Shown piece by piece: positions 11,220 through 22,378 of a stretch of 64,000 bases of DNA. How positions within the stretch are numbered: the first letter of the stretch is position 1; each line of letters opens with the position of its first letter. The stretch is from Daedaleopsis sinensis. Its lineage: Eukaryota > Basidiomycota > Agaricomycetes > Polyporales > Polyporaceae. The notes beneath the pieces were generated by a model that saw only the letters and a program-made list of their open reading frames with translations, did not search any database and was not told the origin of the DNA. The stretch lies in assembly GCA_033807695.1 (NCBI GenBank), contig CM066309.1, positions 2,480,001 through 2,544,000 of the forward strand, in the 5' to 3' direction. The position numbers were made by a program, and so were the translations under genes.

Positions 11220-14200
11220 TCTGTCTTGTCTCTTTTTTGCTTCTTTTCTTCTTCCCGATCTTTATTGCTTTCGCGCTTTCCCGTCTCCTCGTCTCCGTGC
11301 TGCTGAATATGGGTTTCGACCGTCGTGATTGATTGTCGCTTCCCGCGATTCCCCCTGTCTCCTTCCGGCTCCCCCACGTCTATCTGCGCACCACCACGCT
11401 CCCACCCCCGCTCGTTCCCCACCATGCGCCCTCGTCCCCATCATCTGTCCGAATGGACATCCGTTCCCTCGGTATCACTGCTCATTCGCACGGCGCTTCT
11501 GTGGAGACCATCCAAGATCCACACGCTCAGCGGACCTTCTCCCATCATGTATCCTGTCTTCCCGGGACTCCGGGCATCTCCCCTTGTACTACCCATGCCT
11601 CGATGGGCGGATTGACGTCCTGCTCGCACCTTATCTGTCACTCTACCGGCCACATTCCTCTTGCGCGTCGGCATAGCTTCTATCCCGATCCTCCGGACCT
11701 TCCTGCTGCTTCGCGCGCGCTCCTCGTTCGCCGTACGTTTGGGAGCTGCGGCGAGTCGGAGGCATGCACAGCCTGCCCGACGATCGCAATCTCAGCCCCT
11801 CGACCTCGACGGACAGGACGTGGACGTGCAAATGGATCGCCCCCTTCACTGTACCGTACAACACGACACGACGCGACACGACATAACATGACGTCTGCAT
11901 GACACGATAGAGTACGATAGCACACGACCGCATCCCACCACACTGTACCCATACGCATCCGATACCCATACCCACACCCATACCCACGTCCGCCCCTGCC
12001 TCTCGTTTCGTGCGCGCATTCGTAGATCGTCTTCCCCGCAGTTCCCGACCCCTCCGGCTTCGCTTCCCACACGCACACTCGAATTGCTTGGCCCGGCTCC
12101 CGAAGCCGCCTCGCCATCTCCTTCTCCTTCTCCCCATCTCCGCCGCCGCCGGCCGACACACGACGCACGTCGGGTGCCGACAGCGCAACCCGCCGCCACA
12201 GAAGGAAGATGGACGACGGGCTACGGGCTGCGCTGCGCACAGCATCGCCGCGACGGTCGCGACAAGCGCAACGGTCAATGGTCGCACGTCCCCCTTCGCA
12301 CTGCCGTGAACGCACACGTACACGCATGCCCTTATAGGACACGGGCCAGCGCGTTTGGAAACTCGAAGCTCGGACTGGGTGCGACCCATGACGCGGACCC
12401 TTTGCTTCTCGCGTTATCGGTCGCCCGTGTCCGTGCCCAGGCGTCCGTGGACGTGTGCAGATGCGGATGCGGACGTGCGGTCGGACGTGCAGCCTGGACG
12501 CCTTGCGCTGTTGGGGGGGAACGGCATCGGGCGAGAAGGATGTGCCGGCCGCGGGGCCTCTGAAGAACTGGCGAGGGAGGGGGGAACATTCTGCTTCCGC
12601 CTCGCGAACCGATCCACCGCCGGTACCGGGGCTGCAAGCTAGGCTCGCCCTCTTCCCCGTCGGGGCTCGGTGCCCGGGATGGCAATGGGACCCCGAGGGG
12701 AGAGTGCACGGCTGGCACGAGGCTCTCGGACGTTTTCGTCTTCCCTCAGGACCCATCTGTCCGGCGGGCTCGACCCGTCTGCCCTCGCCCTTTTCTCCTT
12801 TCACCGCTCGCCCCGTGTTTGTTCTGCGTCCGCGACTTCGCTGTCGCTGTCGCGCTTATCACGTTCCTTACGCCCTTGCGTGCTTCTCTTCATGCCGCCT
12901 TTCACAAATTTCGCTGTTCAGCGTTTTCACGTCCCGTACAGCATGCTGATCATCTTTCCTTTCCATCTTTGCAGATGCGCACGCGCCACCTTGAACGCTA
13001 TTGCCCACGCACGTCGAGGGCGCTCTCGGCCCCGCGGAGCCCGCAACAGAACCGCGACCACAAGCCGGCGGAGACAGAGGCAAACGCAGGCCCGCCGACT
13101 CGGCCGGGGACTTGCCTGTTCAACCTCGACGGCTTCGACACCCACACAGGCGCTTGCGGTGTACTCGAAGTGCGCTAACTGGGCAGCTAGGCAGCCCGCT
13201 CAGGTCCTGGGCAAGTCATCTTCAACGGCCTGACGTCAAGGCTCCGGGTGCGCTAGGGTGCGCTGCGCGGGCCGTGTCTAGGCCGCGGATGTCGACATGG
13301 ACGTGGACGTGGACGTGCGGGGTCTTTTTGGTTGCTGTTGCGTCGACCACAACCGTCAGGTCGTTCCGCCTTGCGGCCGACGAGGTGATGTTGCGGCCGA
13401 GTCAACGGCAGGCTGTACGGGAGAGGACGCTCGAATGGGAAACATTGACAGGGACCAGACGACCCACGACTCGGACACGACACGACACGACGCGAATAAC
13501 ACGCTGGACAGCGCCAGCGAAGAAAGAAGAAAACAATATCGCCGTATAACGAATGCTCACCGGTCGAGCAGGGACTTCGGTTTGGCGGGGCGCAATCTAT
13601 GGCTCGCGGCGGACCTGCGCTCGAGATGTATCATCAATATACTGTACCTATATACTCACAACGACTCTCACAGACACTCACCGCCTCTCTTCCGTACTTC
13701 CTCCTCCTATTAGTTTCTTGCTTTTTTGTTCTTTTTGCTTACTTCAAGCCTGCGCAGAGGCTGGGAATCCAATCGACGCTGGGGGGCGGGGTCGCCCGCT
13801 CCTCGAATACACTCTCTAAACTTATAGCTCATGCGCATGATCCCGTGGAGCGTGTGCACGCTAGTGTGAGAGCCTCGCCGTGCAAGCCTTCGGATAAGTA
13901 AGTCGATGTTGCAGGCGACTAAAGTAGTGCAGTTCACTGTTCACGAATCACGGCCCTCGTGAACCGTGGCGCGGGACTTGTTACGCGTTATCTCTCGACC
14001 ACGACGTAAGTATATAAGTATATATACTTGAGCGTACTGGGTGCCATTGCAGCAATGCAGCAAGACGGCGTTCGGTCCACTGCCACGTTCATCTCGATCA
14101 CATAGGCTACGATCGAGGTGGGCACGAACTCAAAGCTCGAGCTTATTCCATGTGGGTAAAGAGAAGTCGAAGGCGGAGACAGGAGGGCTTCTGTGTTCTG

Positions 14201-16921
14201 ATTTCCTGAGCATGGCGGCAACGGTCACCGGTCGTGGTTGTGGTCGTGGTCGGCGGTCGCTCTGGGAGGCGCGATAAGCCACGGCTGGCGAGCCAAGAAC
14301 TTGTTTCTGCGACCAGTGATGCTTCTGGACGATGATATAAGAGATGGAGATCAATAATCATACCCGAGTATCGTACTACTAGTGTGTTTGCTAGCGTGGG
14401 GTAGACCGTATGTACTAGCCTGCGCCTGCGTGCTGTGTTGATGCGGGGAATATTCAATCAGTCGAAGCCTCACCTTGGCTTATGTTGTTCGTTATCTCAA
14501 ACGTCGACGTCGGTGTGCTCGGATACCACAACGCTATAGGTACCTTCTCCGACCTTGACTTGGAGAAACCGGTCGAGGATGAAGTGGCGAAAGAGTCGGA
14601 AAGACTATCAAACCTATTGTGGTTTGGGGTACGCAAAAAGGTCCGAAGAAACAGAGTTGAGGGTGGATTTTTGCGATGTTGATGAACTCATGCATTTCCG
14701 AACAGCTTAGGTGTCGCGAGGACACAGCGCGCCAGATAAGGGGTGATGCAAACATTCGGGGTGCCTCACGATAGTTTTGACCGACTGGCATGCCCTCGAC
14801 AGTGGGAGGAAGGAAGCCAGTGAATGAAAATGGGCATGTCTAGGTAGGTGCTCAGCATGGAGTCTGGGCTAGAGCTGAGTATTATCGGGGTGCGAGGGTG
14901 GAGCGGAAACCTTCAGCCTCAAGGTTCCAACTCTGCGGCGGTCGCAATGGGAAGTGCCGGATTGGATGAGGGTACACGACCTGGAACCGGAGGGAGGCAG
15001 GTGCATATGGTTTCTTCCCAATGTTCGCAGGCTAGATGGGCTGGCTTCACTGGATGGAGTGTGCGCGCGCGGGGATGCTGAGCTAGCCATAGTCATCGGG
15101 GGAGATAAGGAAGGAGGCTGTTTCTGGTAGTGACCAGTCTATCAAACGCTGTCCGATGCCATCTAAATACGACAGACATGATGCTGGGAGGAGACGTACG
15201 CAGACACGGACCTCGCATATCTTCCATCGTTGCCGGCGGAGCATAGGACGTTGGGGCAAGCCTTGAGCATGGTGGCGCGCGTGCCTCCATCTCCATGCAA
15301 CGCCGTTAGGTTGTGATTTCAGGGCGAATCGACGAGAGCTGCAGCGATGTGGGAAGGAAGCCATCCCGTGCGGCGTCCAAGTCGACCTATTGACGTTTTG
15401 GCATCGGGGCTGCATGCAGCCTACGCTGTCAAATTCAGGCATGGGCCACTCAGTGATTCGCCTCGGTATTACGAGATTCTGATGCTTGCAATGTTCAGAC
15501 TCGTCTACCGCAGTGCACGTTCGCTCAGATAGACCGGTAGTGTCCGATGATAGTGATGATACTGCAGCGCTGTGGACAGGTGGACGTCAGTCACCTGGGA
15601 CGACGTGATGAAAGAGAGAGTATACGCACGCGCAATCGCGAAGACGAAAGGAAAACCTACAACATTGATGAAGTGACGGTGACTTTACAGCACAATGACA
15701 TGGCATCTCGCGCCGCATGCGTAACTCATCCTTGAGCTCAACGCTCAGGGACGAGGTTTGACGACAACGCTTGTGGAATAGAAAGTGTTCGATCATCATG
15801 GATATCGGACTGTACATGTGTGACGATGACTCGAAATCCCGGTGAGGTCCGCGCATAAAATAATCATTCACAGAGCGTCGAGCCCCTCATCTGGCATGTC
15901 GTCTGCGAATATAACTGTTTGGTATGGCAGCTGCAGTCGTCGTCTAGCGTCATCATGGCCGGCGTCGCCAATGCAGCTCTCTGTAAGTTTATGTCAGTTC
16001 AGACGCAGTGACATTGTGGAAGGGTACCGATACCTTATTAAAATCATATTGTCACTTTGTATCCTCGTGACAATCTGTGGCCTGTAGCGAAGGTCTTGAA
16101 AGGGCTCTGTCCGACGCACTTAGTAGTCGAAACTCCAAGTCATGGCAGACCGGGTCCGATGTTAAATGAAGATCCGCGCCGAGCGTCGTGCGTTCCTGCA
16201 TCACGCTTGGCAGGAGAACCAACTGTAGCAAATGAAAGGCGACGACGCGTCGTGGACGCGAGGAGGCTGAGGCAAGAGGGGGGCACAAATCGACTTGAGT
16301 ACATACCGGGGCAGGCCAAGAAGGGGCGCGAGTCGCGAGACCGGGCAGAGCCGGATTTGAGGCGTCTATACATACTAACCGACGAAGTTAAGGTTGGGCT
16401 ACCACCATGTCGGTTCACGTTGCTACCCAGGGACATCGCTCAATATTTATCCATACTCAACGCCTCGGTCTCTCTCTATCTTCGACAATACTAGTCTGTG
16501 TCTATCTCCTTACTTGACGTCGCTAGGTATCGCAAGCCCTGAATTGGACCATATACTCAGACTGACCGACCACGAGGTTGCATTTAAGTGCTTACCTGCG
16601 TTCCTGGCTGCTGTTTAGATCGATACCGACCCGCTATCAGAATTGATGGTATGTACCCGACACTCCGCGCGCTCCGCCTCGTACTCATTGGATTCTCCCC
16701 GATTTTCCCGCTCAGTACATATGGTGCGCAGGGAAACCAAGCTCTCTTTCCTCCCTTTTCCCCCTTTCCTTCTTTCCTCATCCGACGCCCCAAACCTCGC
16801 TCATCCACTGCAGGTGCACACTCGCCCAAGATCATACCCAGGGCCCGCGGCAAGCCCAGGCGTGCGCTCGCGCTCAAAATATACCGGGCGTTCGTCCATG
16901 TCTGCTTTCGGCCCCTAGTCC
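11220..16921. other. Gene-poor 5.7 kb region
   Basis: The first part (to about 13.9 kb) is GC-rich with simple-sequence tracts, including CACGACACGACGCGACACG near 11862 and (TGGACG)3 at 13298-13315. A long minus-strand frame at 12804-11680 looks like chance openness in GC-rich DNA. The second part has scattered open pieces: 14482-14636 on + (LDLEKPVEDEVAKESERLSN) and about 15350-15180 on - (TMLKACPNVLCSAGNDGRYA). These could be gene relics, but I could not chain them into genes. Confidence 0.45.
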
Positions 16922-18951
16922 ATGTCGAACTTGCCTGAGCTTCTCGAGGATGCAATTTCGAGACTGCAACTCTTGAATTTGACCAAGGTGCGACGACTGT
17001 CTCTCGCTTCCTAGTCTGAGCGTGCCGGGATCTGACGCCACATCCGTAGGGGGCGGAGGGTACGTGTCCCATAGATTCGTTTTCGCAGGTCGTTGAATCG
17101 ACTTTGGCATATCTCAGTGGCCTCCTTGACATTCCTCGTGAGTTATCATCTTGATTCTATTCCACTTGGGCGACACACAGGAAGCGTGGCGATGCCTCGA
17201 CTCTATCAAGTACATCTCGCGTGCTTAGTCGGGTGCATGTCTGGCACTTGCGTCTCTTTGCTCGATGCGCTCCAAAGGGTCATGCCTTACTGCAAACATA
17301 CGCCAAGCCTTCGTCTTTGGAATCAGCACTCTGACAAACCCATGCCTTTGCTATAGGTAGCAGAGACGCTATCGACCTTAGATGACGAGGTACTACAGAA
17401 GCAACACTATCCTATGACGTCCTAGTGCTCATAATGTGTCGACGCGCAGATCAACTTGATATGGCCTTCACGACTCAGCTTCATGAAAATTATATTCCTT
17501 TTCAATCGTTACTCTCCATTCGTTGATTGTATACTTGGTCAGTTCGGTGAGTCTCTCCTCATTTGAAATGGATTGGTGGGCAGCAATCCTGATCGCTTTC
17601 ACAGTGATGTTAGTCACTCACTCTCCAGAGGTAAGCCTTGAGTCAAGTACCCATAGCTGCCTTGGAAGGGCCTGACGAGAATGGACAGCAATGTCGTTGG
17701 CAATGGACTGTATTAAATGGTGAGTCGGCTCCGCAGCTTCACGATGCTGGTGCTGATTTCGACGCAGTCTTTTATACCGCCGGGAGCTTTGCATCCGAGG
17801 GTGAGCCACCTTGCGTGTCTCAGTGCAGCGTTGTGTGATCATACTTATGCTCGACGCAATCCCAAGCCATCCTAATCATGCGAACGCTGGCGTTGTGGAA
17901 CTTCGACAAGACCGTGTGTATGATTCTGGGGGTCCTAACGACCGCTATCATGGTACGACTCCAATTCTCGTCGCTCGATGTCTATATATCAACTCACCAC
18001 ATCCAGGCGATGTGCATATTCGCGGTGCAAGTCATATTGCGAACGTTGACATGTAAGCCGCCATGCCGCTGCAGCCCACCACCCGGTGTCTTATGCTTTC
18101 ATCCACATACTCCTTACAGATCCTGGGCCCGAAACTCTCGCCATAACTGGGTGTGTTCCCTCCGTCGCCGACTTATATGGCTGGGCATTTTACAGCGGAC
18201 TCCTCTTACTCGAGACCAGTGAGTACCTGCACTGACTGCGTCATACCACTGACAACCGACTGCTGTACGCCACAGCGATCGCCGCATTCACGATTTACCG
18301 ATTAGTGACGACACGGTGTGAGCATCTTCATCCACAGGGTTAGTGTCGCCTACTGACCTCGGACATACTCTCAGCGAGAGGACACATGCCGCCGCCAATC
18401 ATATACACGATGTATCGAGACGGTAAGGTCGCTCTGCGCCATATCAATTAGCAAGTAACCCTGACTTCTCGCCCCCAGGTGCCTTGTTCTACGTCTTCAT
18501 CGTCTTACTCTCCGTAGCCAACCTATGCTGCATGGGTCTTGCCCCGGTAAGTTGTCCACATATCCCACCGGCGTCCACCTGTAGCAGAAACGATCTCATC
18601 CCCATGCGCCCCCCAACAGAACCCCGCCAGCTCGTTCTTCCAGCAGTACGTCACCCCTTCCCTCTTCACGCATGCCCCCTCTCCCCTCGCTCACCGTCCG
18701 CTCGCTCTGCGCGCGTCACCAGACTCCTCCGGGTCGTGCACAGCACGCTCTGCTCGCGCGTGCTGCTCAACCTGCGTAAGGCCGCGCTCCACGGCAGCTC
18801 GAACTTCTCGCTCGGGGACGACGAGGGCCAGGCACAGACGAACATCGTGTTCGAGCTCACCGGCTTCAGCTCATACCACGCCACGCCCGGGCCTGTCACC
18901 GTCGAGCTCGAGACGTTCGTGCGGACACCGCGCGCACGCCATCTGTCGTAA
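16922..18951 (+). CDS. DUF6533-type multi-pass membrane protein, 319 aa, 16 exons
   Basis: Exons: 16922-16987, 17050-17059, 17118-17137, 17357-17389, 17450-17546, 17605-17630, 17689-17719, 17768-17800, 17867-17952, 18007-18052, 18120-18218, 18276-18317, 18375-18422, 18479-18546, 18620-18645 and 18723-18951. They total 960 nt with every junction in phase. The DUF6533 signature spans exons 4-5: LSTLDDE followed by INLIWPSRLSFMKIIFLFNR. Further hydrophobic segments include AILIMRTLALWNF, GWAFYSGLLLLET and GALFYVFIVLLSVANLCCMG, giving roughly seven membrane passes. The cytosolic tail opens with LLRVVHSTLCSRVLLNLRK, which is shared with the paralogue at 36.5-38.3 kb. The family is basidiomycete-specific, receptor-like in topology and of unknown function. 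Exons 1-2 (including a 10-nt micro-exon) are the least certain; the rest is supported by exon-length identity with the paralogue. Confidence 0.85.
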
Positions 18952-20758
18952 ACTGTACCTATGCCCTTGCCGTAATCGTGCACGTCTTATGCCCTTCAGA
19001 CGGGCCGAGTTCTGGGCGAGCGATGCGCTGCAAGACCTCAAGCTCGAAGATGAACACCATCCAGTAATGCTGGCCATGCATCAAACAACACCGAGCGAGT
19101 GGCGCTCCAAAAGACAGAAGATTGACGACCGTCGTATGCGTGCAGCAAACCTATTCCGATTCGACGCTGTGTTTGACCGTGCACACAACGCTTACTCGAC
19201 AAGCAGTGAAGTTCCCCTGCGAAATTCTCGATTCTGTTCCCTCGAGCCCCCGAGATCAAGGTGTAATATGTACGTCCGCACTGGGTCTGCCCGTCTCCCA
19301 GCTTCTAGCTACCACAACTTCCCAGCGTTGCTGCTCATCCCTGCTCCCATATTAACTCAATATAGAGGGTCCGCCTCAGCTTCAGAGAATACTATACCCT
19401 ACTTACTGTCCCTCGGCAGCGTCGCCACCGGTCCTCATCATGTGACATGACTTACGTCCCGCACGCCGCACGAGGCCGCACGCCGCAGACTAGTCACTAC
19501 GGTGCAGAAGGCCGCTTACAGCGGGACCTGACTCACCTGTGGTTCTGATGGCGGCGGGCGTTGAATAGCGCGACCTACCCTGTTTCGCCTTCCGCAAACA
19601 GCGATCCTCCGCACACCGCCGCACGCCGTGACTAGGCTCGGTACGAAATCAACACGCGTAGAAGCGCCGCCTGAGGCGTCTCGTAACGGCTAAGTATCGC
19701 ACATGCATCCAGCATCCAGACGGGCCTGAATCCCCTATTTTAATGTATAGCAAGTACATACTCTATACCCCCGGGTGAGTGTCAATGTCACGGCACCAAC
19801 AACATAACGCAACGTGCACCAGAACCCAGACGTAACGAACTCATTAATATGGCAGATCTGCTAAGTAGGCTCGTTGTATGGCCGGCCGCAAGTTTCGAGG
19901 GATAGCGACGTACTCTCCGACTACACGTTATCACTCCCGAAACTCATCAGATTAATTGGCGCAACCATCCACTTGCAAAAATACATAGTCGGCGATGGCG
20001 GACAACGAACGAGTTTGAAGGTGCGTACTGCGCGGGCCTGGGTGTCGCTGCCAAGATTCGAAGATCGTCAATAGCGGAGGTCTCTAAGCTTAATGTGGCT
20101 TTCGGAGTCCGTAGTGCGTGTATTTTGTCACGACAGGCCTATCGTCATGAGCTAATCCTTGGTAAGTGCCGGCGTCGCTGCATCTCCTCGCGCCGATGAG
20201 ATACTTATAGCCAGCACCGGCGGGCTCTTCTTCAAGCTTCAAAGCTTTCAAGTTGGTACTCTGGTACCCTAGTTGGTGACATTGGAGCCCCGTGCCTCGC
20301 AGGCGTGCCAGTGGTCGAATATCGTGCGTGCGGGCAACGTGGCAGTGCGTACTACATAGATGGGTCCGCCTCTCGCTTCGCTGCCCAATTAAGCTTCCTT
20401 CCGGGCCCGCAGCATCATCGGCCAGAAAGCAGCGGGAAATGCTGCCTCTCGTTCTGGCTAAAGAAATGCTACGAGACAGCTTGGGCCGCATTGCATTCTC
20501 GCAGCCGTGCAATTATCCTCCGATGTCGTCATCATGAACTCTGCTATTGGCGCTGCTGGGGCCTACATAGGTTCGGAGAACCAGACGTGCGAGGGTGACT
20601 CTGACAACGAGGACACCGACCCTATTTGCAACGCCAGCACCTGAGCAGACATCGTCTTCAACCCCATCGCTCGTGCAAGATATCCAAACATACTGGTGCG
20701 TGTTTCAAGTCGGGCGAACATGATCGTGCGCAGTAGCTCACGGGATGGAACTGCAGCG
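18952..20758. other. Intergenic, no supported gene
   Basis: This lies downstream of the DUF6533 gene and upstream of the tocopherol-cyclase-like gene. It has GC-rich repeats of CGCACGCCGCA type near 19458-19490 and 19610. No exon chain was seen on either strand. Confidence 0.5.
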
Positions 20759-22051
20759 ATGAGCCTCCAGCATAAGAACCGCGACCACTTCGCGCCCCAC
20801 CCATCCCGCAATTTCGAGGGGTACTACACCCGCACGCAGCTCGCCGACGGCGCGACGCTCGCCATCATATTCTGCTGGGTCAAGCGTGCCAAGGCCCGCA
20901 GCAACTACGTCCTCGTCTCCTACGCACCCTCCCCCCTCCCTCCCGCACGCGACGACAGGGAGTCCCACCGCGCACCACCCCCCGCATCCGAAGGATTCAC
21001 GTACGAGTTCTTCCCCCCGGACATCGACGTGTGCACCCTCGCGTCCAAGTCGAGCTCCAAGCGCGCGAGCGTCATCTCCACCTCGAGCACGCGTCCCCTC
21101 CCGCACAACGGCGGCGACGGCGGCGGCGACAGCCACACCGCGTTCACCGTCTCCGTGCCGGGCATCGGGCACATGGCCGTCACGCCCGACTCGATCGAGT
21201 ACGCGATCGTCGTCCCCGAGAAACACCTCCGCGTGCACCTCACCCTCGACGCACACACGCCCTGGGCGGGTGCGCGTGCTGCCGGCCCGGCTGCATCGGG
21301 GGGGCCGATGGGCGGGCTCCTGCACCTCTCGTGGGCTCTCCCGCTGAACTGGCACGTGCGCTCGACGAGCTCACGCGCGACGTACTATATCGCGCACGGG
21401 CCCGCGAGCAGGTCCAGGGGCGCCGGCGCGTCCCCGTCCCCGATGAGGCTCGAGGGAGTCGGCCGCGCGCACGTCGAGAAGAACTGGGGCGGGTCCTTCC
21501 CGAGCGGGTGGATCTGGGCGCAGGCGTTCGCCGCCCCGCGCGACACCTCGGCCTCTTCGCGCTCGGAGAAGAAATATGGCGGGCAGGGCGAGGGCGGGGA
21601 GGGCCGCACGTTGTGTCTCGCTGGGGGCGCTGCGCTGCCCGGGGTGCAGGCGTACCTCGTCGGCTACCGCTCGCCCGCGTGCCACTGGGACTTCCGCCCG
21701 CCGTTCGCGGTGGGGCTGGGCCCGCTCTCGCCGTTCTTGCGCGTGCGGCGGGATAGCCGGCGGGGCACGGTGGACATCAGAGTTGCGACGTGGTCGAGGC
21801 GGCTGGATGTGAGAATCCGTGCGCCCGCGGAGAGCTTCGTCGGGATGTCGGCGCCGTTGCGGGGCGGACACCAGCCTGACTTCGCTCACGAGAGCTTCGA
21901 GGCGGTCGTCGAGGTCGAGGCGCGTCGGAGAAAGTGGGTGTGGGGCAAGTGGGAGGTCATCGAGCGAAGCGGGCTGGGACGAACCGCGGAGGGCGTGTCG
22001 TGCGGAGCGCTTGAGTTCGGAGGCTCGTTCTATCATAAAGTGCTGCAGTAG
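20759..22051 (+). CDS. Tocopherol-cyclase-like protein, 430 aa, intronless
   Basis: A single long open frame, strongly GC3-biased. Recognisable elements are PHPSRNFEGYYTRTQLADG near the N-terminus, GHMAVTPDSIEYAI in the middle, the family hallmark HVEKNWGGSFPSGWIWAQAF, and GVQAYLVGYRSPACHWDFRP after it. These match the tocopherol cyclase-like fold (two lipocalin-like beta-barrel halves). In plants the founding member VTE1 cyclises phytylquinols, but fungi make no tocopherol, so the fungal substrate is unknown; a hydrophobic or isoprenoid ligand is inference. I chose the ATG at 20759 (MSLQHKNRDHF) because the sequence becomes family-like right after it; an in-frame start 63 nt upstream is possible. 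It is intronless between two intron-saturated genes, which is unusual locally. Confidence 0.85.
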   Translation: MSLQHKNRDHFAPHPSRNFEGYYTRTQLADGATLAIIFCWVKRAKARSNYVLVSYAPSPLPPARDDRESHRAPPPASEGFTYEFFPPDIDVCTLASKSSSKRASVISTSSTRPLPHNGGDGGGDSHTAFTVSVPGIGHMAVTPDSIEYAIVVPEKHLRVHLTLDAHTPWAGARAAGPAASGGPMGGLLHLSWALPLNWHVRSTSSRATYYIAHGPASRSRGAGASPSPMRLEGVGRAHVEKNWGGSFPSGWIWAQAFAAPRDTSASSRSEKKYGGQGEGGEGRTLCLAGGAALPGVQAYLVGYRSPACHWDFRPPFAVGLGPLSPFLRVRRDSRRGTVDIRVATWSRRLDVRIRAPAESFVGMSAPLRGGHQPDFAHESFEAVVEVEARRRKWVWGKWEVIERSGLGRTAEGVSCGALEFGGSFYHKVLQ

Positions 22052-22378
22052 TATATATTTTATGGTCCACGACCTCAGCGCCGCCGTAGCAAGAGAACAG
22101 CGCGTCACATAAATAGGGCTGCGGCTCCGTCTAGCAGAGCGTGGAGCCGCGAGTGCGAATCTAGAGTTACGGTGCCGGAGACCAAGAAACAGTTCATGAA
22201 ACAAACAAACTACTGCCACGCCTTCCAGTGCCACCTTCCCATGCTACCCGGTCCTAAAACTATACCCGCCATGCCAAACCCACAACTAGGCCACCCGGCA
22301 CGGTATTCGCGTCATGACCCATTCTCCCGCCTTGAGGCAAGACTCTCCGAGCCTTGCTTGTCCCGATGGTCCGGGCCG

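Noticed and set aside
11680..12804. A 374-codon open frame on the minus strand
   Set aside because: Residue order looks random (Arg/Gly/Ser/Cys-rich), there is no domain, and overlapping frames on both strands are equally open. This is typical of GC-rich non-coding DNA.
14143..16618. Several short open pieces considered as exons of further membrane-protein genes
   Set aside because: None shows the DUF6533/6534 or 7-TM motifs and no in-phase splice chain could be built.
21371..22234. A 287-codon minus-strand frame
   Set aside because: It is antisense to the tocopherol-cyclase-like gene, which carries the family motif.
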